Shown: positions 34,475 through 46,014, counted from the first letter of the stretch. The stretch is 64,000 nucleotides of DNA from Uranotaenia lowii (GCF_029784155.1 NC_073691.1:90726722-90790721), one strand, 5' to 3'. Made by a program: numbers and translations. Notes: generated by a model not told the origin, from the sequence alone.

Positions 34475-35905
34475 ATGGGGAAGTCATCGGCTGGCTCAAG
34501 GGCTAGTAGAAAGCGTATTGCCGAAACTAATTCAGGTCCATCGCCCAAAAAAGTTGAAATTTCCAACTCATTCGATGTCCTTCATAACATCGGTGATGAG
34601 GAAATATTCATATTTAATTCTGATAAGAGTACTAAGAAACCTTCTTCTTCTTATACTCTTAAAAACGAAAAGATTCCACCAATAACGGTCACGATTCCTG
34701 ACTTCAATGCCTTTCGAAAAGAAATCGTCACTTCCGTTAAGGATGTGAAAATTTCTTTTCAGATCGGTCGAAGGGGAACTGCTCGTATATTGGCGGAATC
34801 TTTTAATGATTTTCAAAAAATTTTAAATTATTTGAATAATAAAAAACATCAATTTTTTACTTACGACACTAGAAGTGATCGTCCATTTAAAGTTGTACTT
34901 CGTGGTCTCACCGGCGATCAGACACCGGATGAGATCACAGCTGAATTAAATTCTTTGTTAGGTTTTTCTCCAATTCAAGTAATTCAAATGAGGAAAAGAA
35001 CCAACACGAATAATACCAGTAGTGTTGGTTTTGCTCCTGAACTTTATTTGATCCATTTTAAAAAGGATCAGGTTAATAATTTGAAAATTTTGGAAAAGGC
35101 TCATCTTATGTTTCATTGTCGAGTAAAATTTGAACCTTTTCGTAAATCCCATACCAATTTTTTACAAAATATTACGCAATGTCGTCGTTGTCAAGCTTTT
35201 TGTCATGGCACTAAAAATTGTAGAATGAATGCCAGATGCATGTTTTGCGGCTCATTCGATCATGAAAAATCTAAATGCCTTTTTGGTGGTGATAAGCCAA
35301 AAACAGAATTTTTTAAGTGTGCGAATTGCGCAGGTAATCACTCCTCGAATTCTCTAGATTGTCCCATCAGGGCAAAAATTGTTGCTTCTAGGAAAAACCG
35401 TAAAGTTTCCAGAAAAGTTTCTTCTCCTCCTTCCTCTTTTTCGTCTACACACGTCAGACCGGCAAACAACCTGCCTGCTCGCAGTCAGCCTCGGCCTACA
35501 TTGGAATCACGGCTGGGTAATACCCGAAGTGATTTTAATGTTACCTGGGCTGATTCTGCGCCACAGACTCGTTGTTTATCGTTCTCAGAGGTGGTTGAAA
35601 ATGGGTTGCCCTCTTCAGGTTTAACTAATAAAAATGGGAAAAAACCAAGTCTCAACGTTCATGCGAAGGCTTGGGAAAATCCCCGAAATTCAAATACTTT
35701 TTCTTCTCCTTCCTCTTCTGATTCTAACAATTTTGTTGATTTGGGTGAGATTACTGAGGAAAAATTAAAATTTTTGCATCAAAATTTAATGGAAATGATG
35801 CAACTTATGTTGAAAGCAAATTCAATGTTTGAAGCTTTCCAAACTTCTTTTAATTATGCTTACAAAATTATTATGACTTTACGATTCCCTCATGGATCCA
35901 AATAG
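34475..35905 (+). CDS. Jockey ORF1, gag-like protein, copy 2
   Basis: 476 codons from the ATG at 34475, same length as copy 1 ORF1. The three zinc knuckles are unchanged. Differences are single residues such as NRKV for NPKV after the third knuckle and THVRPANNLPA for SHVGPANNLPV. No stops or frameshifts. It overlaps ORF2 by 14 nt. Confidence 0.92.
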   Translation: MGKSSAGSRASRKRIAETNSGPSPKKVEISNSFDVLHNIGDEEIFIFNSDKSTKKPSSSYTLKNEKIPPITVTIPDFNAFRKEIVTSVKDVKISFQIGRRGTARILAESFNDFQKILNYLNNKKHQFFTYDTRSDRPFKVVLRGLTGDQTPDEITAELNSLLGFSPIQVIQMRKRTNTNNTSSVGFAPELYLIHFKKDQVNNLKILEKAHLMFHCRVKFEPFRKSHTNFLQNITQCRRCQAFCHGTKNCRMNARCMFCGSFDHEKSKCLFGGDKPKTEFFKCANCAGNHSSNSLDCPIRAKIVASRKNRKVSRKVSSPPSSFSSTHVRPANNLPARSQPRPTLESRLGNTRSDFNVTWADSAPQTRCLSFSEVVENGLPSSGLTNKNGKKPSLNVHAKAWENPRNSNTFSSPSSSDSNNFVDLGEITEEKLKFLHQNLMEMMQLMLKANSMFEAFQTSFNYAYKIIMTLRFPHGSK

Positions 35906-38480
35906 ATGTTTAAATATTATGAATTGGAACGCTAGATCTTTGCTGGCTAACCAAGATGAATTCTTTTTATTTTTGAAAACTCAAAACATACATATTGCTG
36001 CCATCACTGAAACTTTTTTAAAGCCAGATAATAACTTGAAAAGCAATGCTTTCTTTAAAATTTTACGAAATGATCGACTTGATCGACAAGGTGGGGGTGT
36101 AGCTATTGTCATCAATAGTCGTCTCAAATTTAGACTTCTTCCTTCTTTCAATACAAAAGTCTTAGAAACAATTGGAATTGAATTAGAAACTTCTATGGGG
36201 AAAATTATAATTGTTGCCGCATATTTGCCTTTTCAATGCAGCGGCGAACAGAAAAATTTTTTGAAGGGAGATTTGCAAAAACTCACCAGAAATAAATCTA
36301 AATTTTTTATTATTGGTGACTTTAATGCAAAACACCGATCTTGGAATAATATTTCATCAAATTCTAATGGGAATATTTTGTTTAATGACTGCTCTGCAGG
36401 TTATTATACTGTTGAATATCCTAATGGGCATACTTGTTTTTCTTCAATTAGAAATCCCTCAACAATTGATTTGGTTCTAACGGATTTAGGCGAGCATTGT
36501 AGTCAATTAGTTACTCATGCGGACCTCGATTCAGACCACCTTCCAGTAACATTTTCTTTATCCCAAAGTCCCATTGAAAACCCTTTAAAATCAACTTTTA
36601 ACTTTCAAAAGGCTAACTGGGAGCGATATATGAATTTTATTGAACGTAATTTAGATGTAAACGTTCCTCTGAATTCAATAGAAGATATTGATTTGGCTGT
36701 AGAAAATTTGACAACTGCAATAGTCAATGCTAAAGCCGCTTCAATACCTAAAGTTAAACATAAATTCAATCAACCTTTGATCGATGATAATCTTCAGTTT
36801 TTGATACGACTGAAAAACATTCGTCGACGCCAATATCAACGTACTAGAGATCCTTATTTGAAATTAATTTATTGCGACCTTCAAAAAGAGATCAAACGTC
36901 GTTTAAATTTCATTCGTAATGAAAATTTTGCTAAAGCAGTAGAGGACATAAAACCCTACTCAAAGCCATTTTGGAAATTAACTAAAATTTTGAAAAAGCC
37001 CCAGAAGCCAATTCCTACTTTGAAAGATGGGGATAAACTTCTTTTAACTAATTCAGAAAAGGCTCAAAAATTAGCTCAACAATTTGAGTCTGCTCATGAT
37101 TTTAATTTAAACGTTGTAAGTCCAATTGATGCTCTAATTTCCCTAGAATTTGATGATATTCTTTCTAAGCAAAATGTGTTTGAAAGTTCTTGTGAGACAA
37201 ATATTGATGAACTTAAATTGATTTTCAAAAAATTTAAAAATATGAAAGCTCCAGGGGAAGATGGGATTTTCTATATTCTTCTTAAAAAGTTGCCTGAAAG
37301 CACTTTAAATTTTTTAGTTAAAATTTTCAACAAATGTTTTCACTTGGCCTATTTTCCCAATAAATGGAAAAATGCCAAAGTGACTCCAATTTTGAAACCT
37401 GGAAAAAGTGCTTCAGAGCCTTCAAGTTATCGACCAATTAGTTTGCTTCCATCTTTAAGTAAACTATTTGAGAGAGTTATTTTGAATAGAATGATGATTC
37501 ACATTAATCAGAATTCTATTTTCCCTGATGAACAATTTGGTTTTCGTCATGGACATTCTACTACACATCAACTTTTGAGTGTTACTAATATGATTAACGC
37601 TAGCAAATCTGAAGGTTATTCAACTGGTGTTGCTCTTCTTGATATTGAAAAAGCTTTTGACAGTGTTTGGCACAAAGGTTTAGTAGCTAAATTAGCTCGA
37701 TTTGATTTTCCTGTATATCTCACCAAAATTATTCAAAATTATTTGACTAGCCGAACTTTGCAAGTAAGCTATCAAAATTCATGCTCTGAAAGGACACCCA
37801 TTAGAGCTGGTGTCCCTCAAGGCAGTATACTTGGGCCAATTTTATACAATATTTTTACTTCTGATCTTCCTGATGTACCAGAAGGAAAAGGTAGAAGATT
37901 ATTTGCTGATGATACTTTGCTTTCAGCAAAAGGTCGAAATTTACGGGTGGTACGCAGTAGATTGCAACAAAATTTAAATTCCTTTTTGAATTACTTGAAA
38001 ATGTGGAAAATTTCTCCTAACGCTTCCAAAACTCAACTTATTTTATTTCCCCATAAGCCAAGAGCAAATTTTTTAAAACCTAATGAAAATCATTCCATAA
38101 CTTTTAATGGGGTTTCATTAGAATGGTCTGATCACGTGAAGTACTTGGGACTCACACTTGATCGGAATCTTACTTTTAAAAATCACATTGAAGATATTCA
38201 ATCTGAATGTAATATATACACTAAATCTCTTTATTCTCTCATCAACAGGAAATCCCGGTTGTGTCTGCGAAATAAGATGCTCATCTACAAACAAGTTTTC
38301 CGACCAGCGATCATGTATGCAGTTCCGATTTGGTCTAGCTGCTGCGCGACGAGGAAAAAAGCCATCCAGAGGATTCAGAACAAAGTTCTGAAAATGATTT
38401 TGCGGCTTCCACCTTGGCACAGCACCGAAGATCTTCATCGGATTGCAGGCATTGAATCTTTGAATGAGCTGAACACCTAG
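35892..38480 (+). CDS. Jockey ORF2, endonuclease and RT, C-terminally altered
   Basis: 862 codons. Endonuclease and RT motifs are as in copy 1, including IIGDFNAKHRSW, SDHLPV, AGVPQGSILGPILYN and FADDTLL. After RIAGIES the frame jumps to LNELNT and stops at 38480, because about 260 bp present in copy 1 (21277-21535) are missing. The last 30 or so residues of copy 1 are lost. The catalytic core is intact. Whether the short tail matters cannot be judged from sequence. Confidence 0.9.
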   Translation: MDPNRCLNIMNWNARSLLANQDEFFLFLKTQNIHIAAITETFLKPDNNLKSNAFFKILRNDRLDRQGGGVAIVINSRLKFRLLPSFNTKVLETIGIELETSMGKIIIVAAYLPFQCSGEQKNFLKGDLQKLTRNKSKFFIIGDFNAKHRSWNNISSNSNGNILFNDCSAGYYTVEYPNGHTCFSSIRNPSTIDLVLTDLGEHCSQLVTHADLDSDHLPVTFSLSQSPIENPLKSTFNFQKANWERYMNFIERNLDVNVPLNSIEDIDLAVENLTTAIVNAKAASIPKVKHKFNQPLIDDNLQFLIRLKNIRRRQYQRTRDPYLKLIYCDLQKEIKRRLNFIRNENFAKAVEDIKPYSKPFWKLTKILKKPQKPIPTLKDGDKLLLTNSEKAQKLAQQFESAHDFNLNVVSPIDALISLEFDDILSKQNVFESSCETNIDELKLIFKKFKNMKAPGEDGIFYILLKKLPESTLNFLVKIFNKCFHLAYFPNKWKNAKVTPILKPGKSASEPSSYRPISLLPSLSKLFERVILNRMMIHINQNSIFPDEQFGFRHGHSTTHQLLSVTNMINASKSEGYSTGVALLDIEKAFDSVWHKGLVAKLARFDFPVYLTKIIQNYLTSRTLQVSYQNSCSERTPIRAGVPQGSILGPILYNIFTSDLPDVPEGKGRRLFADDTLLSAKGRNLRVVRSRLQQNLNSFLNYLKMWKISPNASKTQLILFPHKPRANFLKPNENHSITFNGVSLEWSDHVKYLGLTLDRNLTFKNHIEDIQSECNIYTKSLYSLINRKSRLCLRNKMLIYKQVFRPAIMYAVPIWSSCCATRKKAIQRIQNKVLKMILRLPPWHSTEDLHRIAGIESLNELNT

Positions 38481-38569
38481 TTTAATGCAATAATGTAATA
38501 TAAGTGTAATCATGATTTGATACAAATAAAGACATATTTAAAAAAAAAAAAAAAAATCCTTAGAGTACT

Positions 38570-39740
38570 ATTCCCCTGGCGTGTTTGCTTTTCCTAACGA
38601 AGGAATCTTGATTTTTTTTGGAGAATTCGGCTGATGGATTTTTTTTTTGTTTTTGACGATGTACAACTAACTGTCGAAGTTTTTCATTAATCATTAATTA
38701 ATTAACTGATTACTACTAAATCAAGGTAACGGGGCGTTCGACCTGCAATCATCTCTCTCGTGATGTCTTGATGCTGGAACATTTGGTCATCATCTTCCAT
38801 CGTGTGCTGAGCTTAACTGCTTTTGCCGAATCATGTTGACACCTAAACTAAATTGTCCTTCAATTCGTCCGAAAACCGCTGCGGAATACGGGATATACCA
38901 ATTCAGTGAAATCCACTACTGTGTCGAACTGGCAATAATGAACTGGTACTGGTCAGTGTGCTCCACTAGCGTCTGTTTATACGTAACTACCCTCGACTTG
39001 GGAGTTATTTGAGGTTGATCCGGATTTGCTTTTGATTGCCGTAGAGTTTTTACCGAAATGGAAAGTGTATCGTCGACGGGCCTGTTGTAGAAAACAAAAA
39101 ATCAAATATCCGGAAGGTATCTATGTATTCAGAATCTGACCTCCGCATTTGTTCGACAGCAATGGGATGCAAACGATCTGAGTTGGAAAAACAATTCTCT
39201 CCATAGGCATCGGCGCGGATGATTGGAGCTTCGGAGGTGATGTTGCCGCTGGACTGGAACATTTAAAGTAAACATAAATTTAGAGTTCAAAAAGATGCAG
39301 CGGAAGATACTGCTTACCTTTATCACTGCGGATCCGGTACTGACTACATACTAATAATTTTGCAGTTTAGCTCCTATCTCCTATGTTGAATTAATTGAAG
39401 CACTTTTTCACCGGAATATTCAATCCATCACGGAGGAAATCGGGTACAATTTCACTTCTGGTAGCGGGGCTTCTGGTGACTGGGCCCGTTCCCGGTCGAT
39501 ACAATGCGGTTTGTTTACTCCATCAGTGGGTACGAGGCTTGACATCTTTTCGAAGAACAGCTGATGATTCGAAAGTTTATTTTGTTTTGATTGACGCGTT
39601 GCAACCGTTGCAACAGTTGAGTAAATCGTATGTGTGTGTGTGTGATATTTAAATTCGATGTGATGTAAAATTAGATCTTTTTCGATTAGGTCGAAATATT
39701 TTTAGGTAGCCAAGCGTTTCAGGCACGTATAAATTTATAA
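38570..39740. other. Right part of the block splitting the zeste-like gene
   Basis: No recognised gene. On the minus strand there is a neat intron-like stretch (donor GTAAGCAG at about 39317, acceptor TTCCAG near 39254, 64 nt). It joins ...VVSTGSAVIK to SSGNITSEAPIIRADAYGE, a possible two-exon fragment ending at 39050. I do not recognise the peptide, so this is only a note. Confidence 0.3.
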
Positions 39741-39750
39741 AATTTTTGGT

Positions 39751-40036
39751 GTGTATATACTGACGGATCTCGAAGAGCGGATTGTGGCATTGGCAGGATT
39801 GGCTCCTGCAGTCGAGGGCATCGAGCGAACTTCCTCTTTTAAAGTTTCAGACCGACATAATGAAGGAATTTCTGATGAAACTTCCAACTGTGTCAGACGA
39901 AGAAGATGCCCAAGAGGAAACCATCCGTCGAATTAGGCCAACCAACCGAAGTATGGCATTGTTGGAAGAGCAGGTGCAGCAACAAGTCCAATTTCTGTTG
40001 AATGTGTTGAAAACGCAGATTTCAGAGGTGGAATAG
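39751..40036 (+). pseudogene. zeste-like gene remnant, C-terminal part
   Basis: LTDLEERIVALAGLAPAVEG at 39760 is the linker phrase that follows GGGP in insect zeste-like Myb proteins. A frameshift near 39885 moves into DEEDAQEETIRRIRPTNRS and the helix LLEEQVQQQVQFLLNVLKTQ, a probable C-terminal coiled coil. It pairs with the DNA-binding part at 32121-32570. A further helical piece follows at 40500. Confidence 0.55.
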
Positions 40037-40499
40037 AGTAAACTTGATTGATTTTTTTTTTCCGGGAATTTAACAGCAAGCTGTCATTCATCACTAAGAA
40101 CTTGATTGAGTTTTCTTCAGTCTAGTCCTTATACTACAATCTATCACATTAGCGATGGATATTTTCATTCTCACACTGAAGTGATATCCGCACCATTGAT
40201 GTTCTTATTATCGTGTGATATTCTGAGCTAACCACTCAGAAGAACTGGCAACACTGCTGTGTTACCACGAACCTATTTTGAGTTGTTTCAGTTAAGCGTG
40301 TGATGATGTAAACATTTGTACCGTGTTTATCATAATCACCTGTCATCCGCAATCATCGATGATCAATCGATCAATCAAACGAAGACCCAAAACAATTTGT
40401 TGATTCTCGTGGAGCAGCAGATATCCTCTGCTGGAGTCGAGGAATGTTCCGGACCTATCCAAAACCGTAATTATCAACAAAATGTTTTGAGGGCTCACA

Positions 40500-40620
40500 C
40501 GAAACCCACTATACTAAGCAAATTTGTAAACGCTTGGGGGAAATCTCTGAAGCTCAGGAAGAACATCTAAAAGAGCAACGTCGTCACAATCTTCAGATGG
40601 AAGCCTCGAAAAGTTGAAAG
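40500..40620 (+). pseudogene. Possible last exon of the zeste-like remnant
   Basis: The frame near 40510-40616 reads KRLGEISEAQEEHLKEQRRH and then NLQMEASKS, stopping at about 40618. Charged helical tails of this type end insect zeste-like proteins. An intron between 40020 and 40500 is possible, but I cannot place its borders. Confidence 0.4.
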
Positions 40621-41239
40621 CTAAAAAAGTCATCTTAAAGTTGGAACTTCAGAAAAAATATTGATGATTGATGCTTAGGTCTTTTTATGCTTATGAAAAA
40701 ACATAATAAAAAATATTATGTAGTTTTGCCTTCGTAAGTTGAATAAAGTGTAAAAAGTAGAAGATGTTGTATAAGACACAACCGCCAAATTAACGTAATT
40801 CACGTTTCAATATATTGTTTTTTTTTTTTTATTTGAATAAATTTTCTTTACAACAACATAAAAACAGTTAAAGAGATTACACTCAGAACCTTTTTTTCAT
40901 TAAAGACGAAACTGTGTTTAAAATCAATGCCGACAGTTTTCGTGATGATTTTTCATACTCGAATAAAGTTGTTCCATTATCGGTCTATATCGATAAATTG
41001 AAACAGTATGCAGTACTTTATAGTAGCATATAGTTGAAAATGTCACATCGTTGAGAAGCGCTCAACACTTGTGTAACTACTGTGATGTACATGCAATCTT
41101 TGCACCAAACGCAAAATCCAACACGAATCTGAGGCACCAACGCTTGGTATAGCTGCCTTTTCAGCAGAGCATAGAAGTGGCAAAGCTCTCTAACAGCTCA
41201 GCGGCGTGTCGCGGCGTTAGCAATCTCTAACCTATATAG
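40621..41239. other. Intergenic, nothing recognised
   Basis: AT-rich with a T-run at 40820-40830. No supported coding sequence or repeat. Confidence 0.4.
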
Positions 41240-41499
41240 TTGCATTTAAATGGGATTCGGGAAAAATAGCCTTTCTTGAGGGGGAGTTTACTTCGAACCG
41301 TTGACGCGAACAGACGTGTTTCTCTTCTCAGTAGCGTATATTTCTAAAGACAGCTTCCCAATCACGGACATCTTTCCAACCGGACTTTGCGGAAGACAGT
41401 ACCAGCGTTCACATTCGGTGCCTGTATTGGATATCAACGTCGTGAGGGAACATTCCCCCCGTGGGGACAATCCTCACGCCCCATCAACCCAAACGCGAG

Positions 41500-42777
41500 G
41501 CGAGTACTAGAATGGATGGACCCCTAAGGAGAAAATGCCGGCATAAAATTTCTTCTACTGAAACCCGTAGCACCCGCAAAACTCCCAACCTATCCTTTCA
41601 TCGTATCCAAGCCGGTCGAACAAGCAGTCGGTCAAATTGCTGGAGGAAATCCAACCGAAAATGGAAACTCTTACCTGCTGAAAGTACGGTCAGCCCAACA
41701 AGTGAAAACTTTGCTAAAAGTAACTCAGCTTATTGATTCTACACCTGTCACCGTCACACTTCATCCATCACTCAACAGCTGCAAGTGTGTTGTCACTTGT
41801 AAGAGGCAGAAGTAGCAAGCAACGAACAACTAGTCAACGACCTCGCCGGCCAGGTAGTAGTCAGTGTTTATCGTTTTCTCCGAAAAATAAACGGCAAAGA
41901 TACACCCACGCACACCACTGTTCTGACGTTTGAAGGTACTGTTGTTCCGCCGTTTGTCAGATTCGGATACCTGCAAATTAACACCCGCTCCTACTACTCT
42001 CGTCCAATGTTGTGCCAGAAATGTGGTAAATACGGTCACACAAAGAAAAACTGTCAACATGATCCAATTTATATGACCTGTGGTGAAAACGAAGTTCATT
42101 CCGACTGCCGCAAAGAACCACACTGCGTAAACTATCAGAACCAACATCCTACCAACAGCCGTTCCTGTCCCGTGTTTAAAGAGGAGCAAGATATAATCAA
42201 AATAAGAACCGACTCCGGAATCTCGCACAGGGAAGCCACCAAAGTACTTCGGAACCGTCAAAATACCACCAGCAGTCTTCAGCAACGCCTGACCCAACAA
42301 CGGAACATCACCAACCAAGAATCCGAAATCCTACAACTTAGGAAACAGGTTGCTCTTCTTAACGCCCAAATCGCCATGCTAACCAAAAATGCCCGGGAAC
42401 AAACAAGTGACGAAGACGGAACAGCAAGTGACTCCAGCATGACCACCACCCACTCATCTGCCACCCACCTGACCACTCCTAAGCAATCAGAAATGCTTCT
42501 TCCGAGGAATCCCAAAACAGCATCTCCACGATCGACTTGGAGAAGAAACGGAACCAATCAAAGAAAAAGCGACAACGAAACCCGGAGAACCCAACCACAA
42601 ACGCCAAGGACAACCAACCGGATCCAGATAAGGTCAACTTGGAACCCCCCAACATCCCCCCTCATTCCAGCTGCGGTAAGTCAAATCAATCCTTCCTTTT
42701 ATTTAAATAAAAATGGCTACATCCCACCAACCTATTACCTCCCCAACCCTCCCACACCACCCAAATATGCCAGTTAG
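41500..42777 (+). pseudogene. I-type LINE ORF1, gag-like
   Basis: In the first half the coding trace alternates between frames (KFLLLKPVAPAKLPTYPF near 41545, then LINSTPVTVTLHP-like sequence near 41735, then VYRFLRKINGKDTPTH near 41865). From 42007 it is open for 256 codons. A knuckle CQKCGKYGHTKKNC is followed by two degenerate ones; the last has Tyr in place of its second Cys (CVNYQNQH). The tail is Ser/Thr/Pro-rich. It overlaps the start of ORF2 at 42713. The parent protein would bind element RNA. Confidence 0.75.
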
Positions 42778-45063
42778 GAAAAATAAAGTGAACTTTGCCA
42801 TCCAATGGAATCTTCGAGGGATAAGAGCCCGTTCACAAGAAATTGAAATGTTAACAGCAAAATACCAACCCATTATATTAGCTCTCCAAGAAACTCTTCT
42901 TCCATCCAAACAAACTAATCTAATAAAAGGTTACACAACAATCATTGACCCATCAGGCCAAGGTGCCGGCCTCTCAATAAAAACGGGCCATCCATATAAA
43001 CTTATTCCCTTCTCTTCCCTCTTCTGTACTGTAAGTATTCGCCTTTAATCACCACTTGAAATCACGATAGTATCCCTCTATTGCTCTCCCTCTTTCAGCT
43101 ATCAAGAGTTTGTTGACGGGCTCGAGGCAATCTATAAACACCTACCACCCCCTGTTATTATTATGGGTGACTTTAATGCCCATTCTACCTTGTGGGGAAG
43201 TTCTCGCTCTTGCCGTTAAGGTTTCTTTCTTGAGGGCTTCATAATTATGAAAAATCTTACAACCCTAAACAACCTCAGCCCTACACGAATTGACCCCTCC
43301 GCTGGGAATACCTCCGTCCTTGTCTCCTGGGTGCTCGGCCCGAAATTTAATTGGTACACCATTGATGATGACTGTGGTAGCGATCATCTTCCCATCAACA
43401 TAACCATTGAAGGATCAACTCCCCAACCAATCGCTCGTCCTCGGTGGAAACTTCAAGAAGCCAACTGGAGCAATTACCAAATTGATATTGAGTACAACAT
43501 CGATAGGTGTCCGCCTACCTCAATCGACTCATTTACCGATCTAATAATAAAATCAGCTGCCGCATCCATTCCTAGAACCAGTGGTGTACCTGGGAAAACA
43601 TCAGTCCCTTGGTGGAATCCCGAGGTCAAAAATGCTGTTAAGTTACGCAGGAAGAAACTGCGTGCCCTTCGCCGAATCCCTAACGATGACCCTCGCAAAG
43701 TCGAAGAATTAGAAGAAGTTTAAAATTGCTCGCTCCTTCGCTCGAGTTATCATAGAGTCTGCCAAAGAAAAGAGTTGGAATGAGTTCTTAGAAGAAATTC
43801 AGCCGGAAACACACTCTTCCAAGCTGTGGAACAAACTGAAGCGACTAAATGGGGAAACCGGAGAAACCAGTTTCACATCCTCTCAACAACTAGTTTAGCT
43901 ACGATCCCCAATGTTTTGCAGAAGCTTTCGGTAACACCTTCAAGTCTGTAAGTTGCCCCCCTGGAAGCACCAACGCGGAATTTGATATTATTTTTGACAC
44001 CAATGATCACCAAGAATACAACGACGACTTCAGTTTGAGAGAACTCGAAACCGCCCTTGCGAAAACTAAAGGTCTATTAGCTGGACCTGACGGCATAAGT
44101 TATAACTGCTCAAAAACCTACCTCTGCTAGGCAAACTGCACCTCCTTCGCATTTTCAATGACATTTGGAACACAGGATCGATTCCAGATCGGTGGAAAAA
44201 AGGATTAGTCATCCCTATCCCGAAACCAAATCTACCAAAATCCCGAAACCAAGATCAACTAAAAATACCACTCACATCGCAAAATCTACACCGATGGATC
44301 CAAAAACCCAAACGGTCAAGTTGGTTGCGGTATTTTCGACGTGGATTATAGAGGGAGCCTCCCGCTTCCCACATTCTGTTTCGTTTATAGCGCCGAGGCA
44401 CACGCCCTCGTTGTTGCGCTCGAAAAATGTTGTTATACATCTAAATCATCTGTTATTTTTTCTGACTCTCTGAGTGTACTGACGGCGGTGGCCTCAAACA
44501 ACAGAAACCACCCTTGGATCGACAAAATCATCAAACTCTGTTTGGAAAAGAACGTCACCCTTTGCTGGGTCCTTGGGCGCTCAGGTATCCCCGGCAACGA
44601 AACAGCCGATCAGCTCGCGTCACAGGGAAGTCTGGTTCCTCCCCCGAATACTTCAATTCCTCAAGACGATGCCAAGAAATGGATCAAGAAAGCTATCCGA
44701 GAGCAATGGGAGACCGTATGGGTAAGAAACACGACATCGAAACTAAGAGAAATAAAAAGAACCACCTTTCCTTGGGCCGATCAGAAATCCTACTGGGAAA
44801 GAAGAGCCCTTACACGCCTTAGAATCGGACATACTCGCTTAACCCACGGATATCTCATGGATAAGGATCAACCCCCAATATGCCCATCCTGCAACTTCAG
44901 AATCACAGTTAAACATCTCCTCATTAACTGCCCCTGCTACCATCAAGCAAGAACGACCAGCGAAATCAATCAAAGTCTGGAAATTGCTCTTTCCAACGAC
45001 CCAGAAGAAGAAAACAAAATGATTATTTTTCTTAAAGAATCGAATCTCTTCAAACAATTGTAA
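42713..45063 (+). pseudogene. I-type LINE ORF2: endonuclease and RNase H, RT lost
   Basis: Endonuclease motifs are IQWNLRGIRARSQEIE, LQETLLPS, GDFNAHSTLWG (43165) and SDHLPI (43381). Stops or shifts lie near 43046, 43217 and 43723. The RT begins (GPDGISYNC at 44086; IPKPN near 44220) but breaks near 44270, and the next residues are already RNase H: IYTDGSKNPNG (44289), SAEAHALVVALE, FSDSLSVLTAV and GIPGNETADQLA. The four acidic RNase H residues are present. A CCHC-like tail, CPSCNFRITVKHLLINC, follows at about 44880. The RT palm with its YADD box is deleted, so this copy cannot move by itself. Confidence 0.85.
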
Positions 45064-45180
45064 CTTCCAGTTTTATTTCTTTTTCATCATTTTTGTTTTA
45101 CTTAATCTAAAGAGGGATGAATGGCCCCATAGCTGTTAAAATCCCAATGGGAAAATAAATAAATATAAATTCCTTGAGGG

Positions 45181-45300
45181 CCTGTGAAATAGCTCAGTTG
45201 GCAAGTCAGATGCCTCCTGAGCTGATGTCCGTGAGTTTGAGCCAAAGAGTAAAAATCGTTGTACCGGATTAATTTTACAATGACTGTTCGCCACTGACTC
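45181..45300 (+). mobile_element. tRNA-derived SINE head
   Basis: TAGCTCAGTTGG (45190-45201) is a perfect pol III A box, and GTGAGTTTGAGCC (45231-45243) is a degenerate B box at the right spacing. The clover-leaf is not intact, so this is not a tRNA gene. The body after 45255 is unassigned, and no tail or target duplication is obvious. Confidence 0.55.
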
Positions 45301-45356
45301 CCTCTATCCTGCTTATTTTGTTCATCTCGTGTTCTTAAATTGTCATCCCATGCCTA

Positions 45357-46014
45357 TGTTACACCAAGCCTTGCGTCGCGTTCTTATTAGAACGTAGAAA
45401 GCAAAGTTTTGCCGCCCGTGTTTGTCATCAACCTTATAAGTTTTCTTTCCACCAGCTGGCTCTGTTGGGAGCTCCGGTTGCTTGGCCTTGCCCGGGGGAG
45501 CGGTGGTCAGAATCAGAGCGGGACAGCAGCGACGAACAGCTTAACTTAAAAATTTGAAGCTAGGCTTCCGCTTGGCAGTTGTATTTATAACATTCCAAGG
45601 ACTAATCTGTATTTGCGATTTATTAGTATAAGTGTACCAACACACAGTCAATACCAAATAGGCTTCGGAAAGGACATCCTTTAATTGGAATGTTTTCGTG
45701 ACGCGAATTTGATTTTGTACCCCTATGTGGGACCAGCTTCGGAGTCTATTGGAGAACTCGTCAATAGTCGAGATTTGCTTTGTCCGATCAACATCTGTTC
45801 GGATGATCGAAGCCCACGACCGTTCCGGCGTACGACAGACAAACGAACGGGATTGGTTGGATCCGTTGCGAAATGCTGCCTGGAGAGAAGGAGACAATGC
45901 GAGCGAGAAAGATATCAATTATGACAGTCCTAACGATGCTGGCGAATAGTGGTGCCAGTTACGTTGATTTACTTTATTTAACATTTGTCATGATTCTTTC
46001 TCTCATATCCCACA
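45357..46014 (-). repeat. LTR of element 2, complete copy
   Basis: 658 bp with TG...CA ends on the minus strand and a TATA-like GTTATAAATACAACTGCC (about 45581-45598 on the plus strand, inverted). Minus-strand open frames across it are LTR sequence rather than genes; the same frame recurs in the partial LTR. Confidence 0.75.

Larger units (their letters stand above)
34292..38555 (+). mobile_element. Jockey-clade LINE, copy 2
   Basis: Same 5' start as copy 1 and poly-A at the end. Flanked by the 14-bp duplication ATCCTTAGAGTACT (34278-34291 and 38556-38569). It is about 240 bp shorter than copy 1, largely because one deletion removes the end of ORF2 and part of the 3' UTR. The rest differs from copy 1 by scattered substitutions. 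Confidence 0.92.
41240..45175 (+). mobile_element. I-type LINE with internal RT deletion
   Basis: Gag-like ORF1, then ORF2 with endonuclease, a stub of RT, RNase H and tail. It ends with GGGATGAATGGCCCCATAGC, an AATAAATAAATA signal and a TAAA-type tail near 45155-45170, as usual for I-clade elements. The 5' edge is uncertain; sequence consistent with the element starts by about 41240. Frameshifts occur in both ORFs. Confidence 0.8.

Noticed and set aside
39050..39330. Possible two-exon minus-strand gene with a 64-nt intron
   Set aside because: The intron borders look good, but the peptide is unrecognised and short, with no further exons. Kept only as a note in the gap entry.
45181..45255. 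tRNA gene
   Set aside because: The A box is perfect but the acceptor and anticodon stems do not pair and the B box is degenerate. A SINE head is more likely.
45541..45918. Minus-strand open frame of 125 codons
   Set aside because: It lies within an LTR, and the same frame recurs in the partial LTR at 48010. Shared LTR sequence, not a gene.
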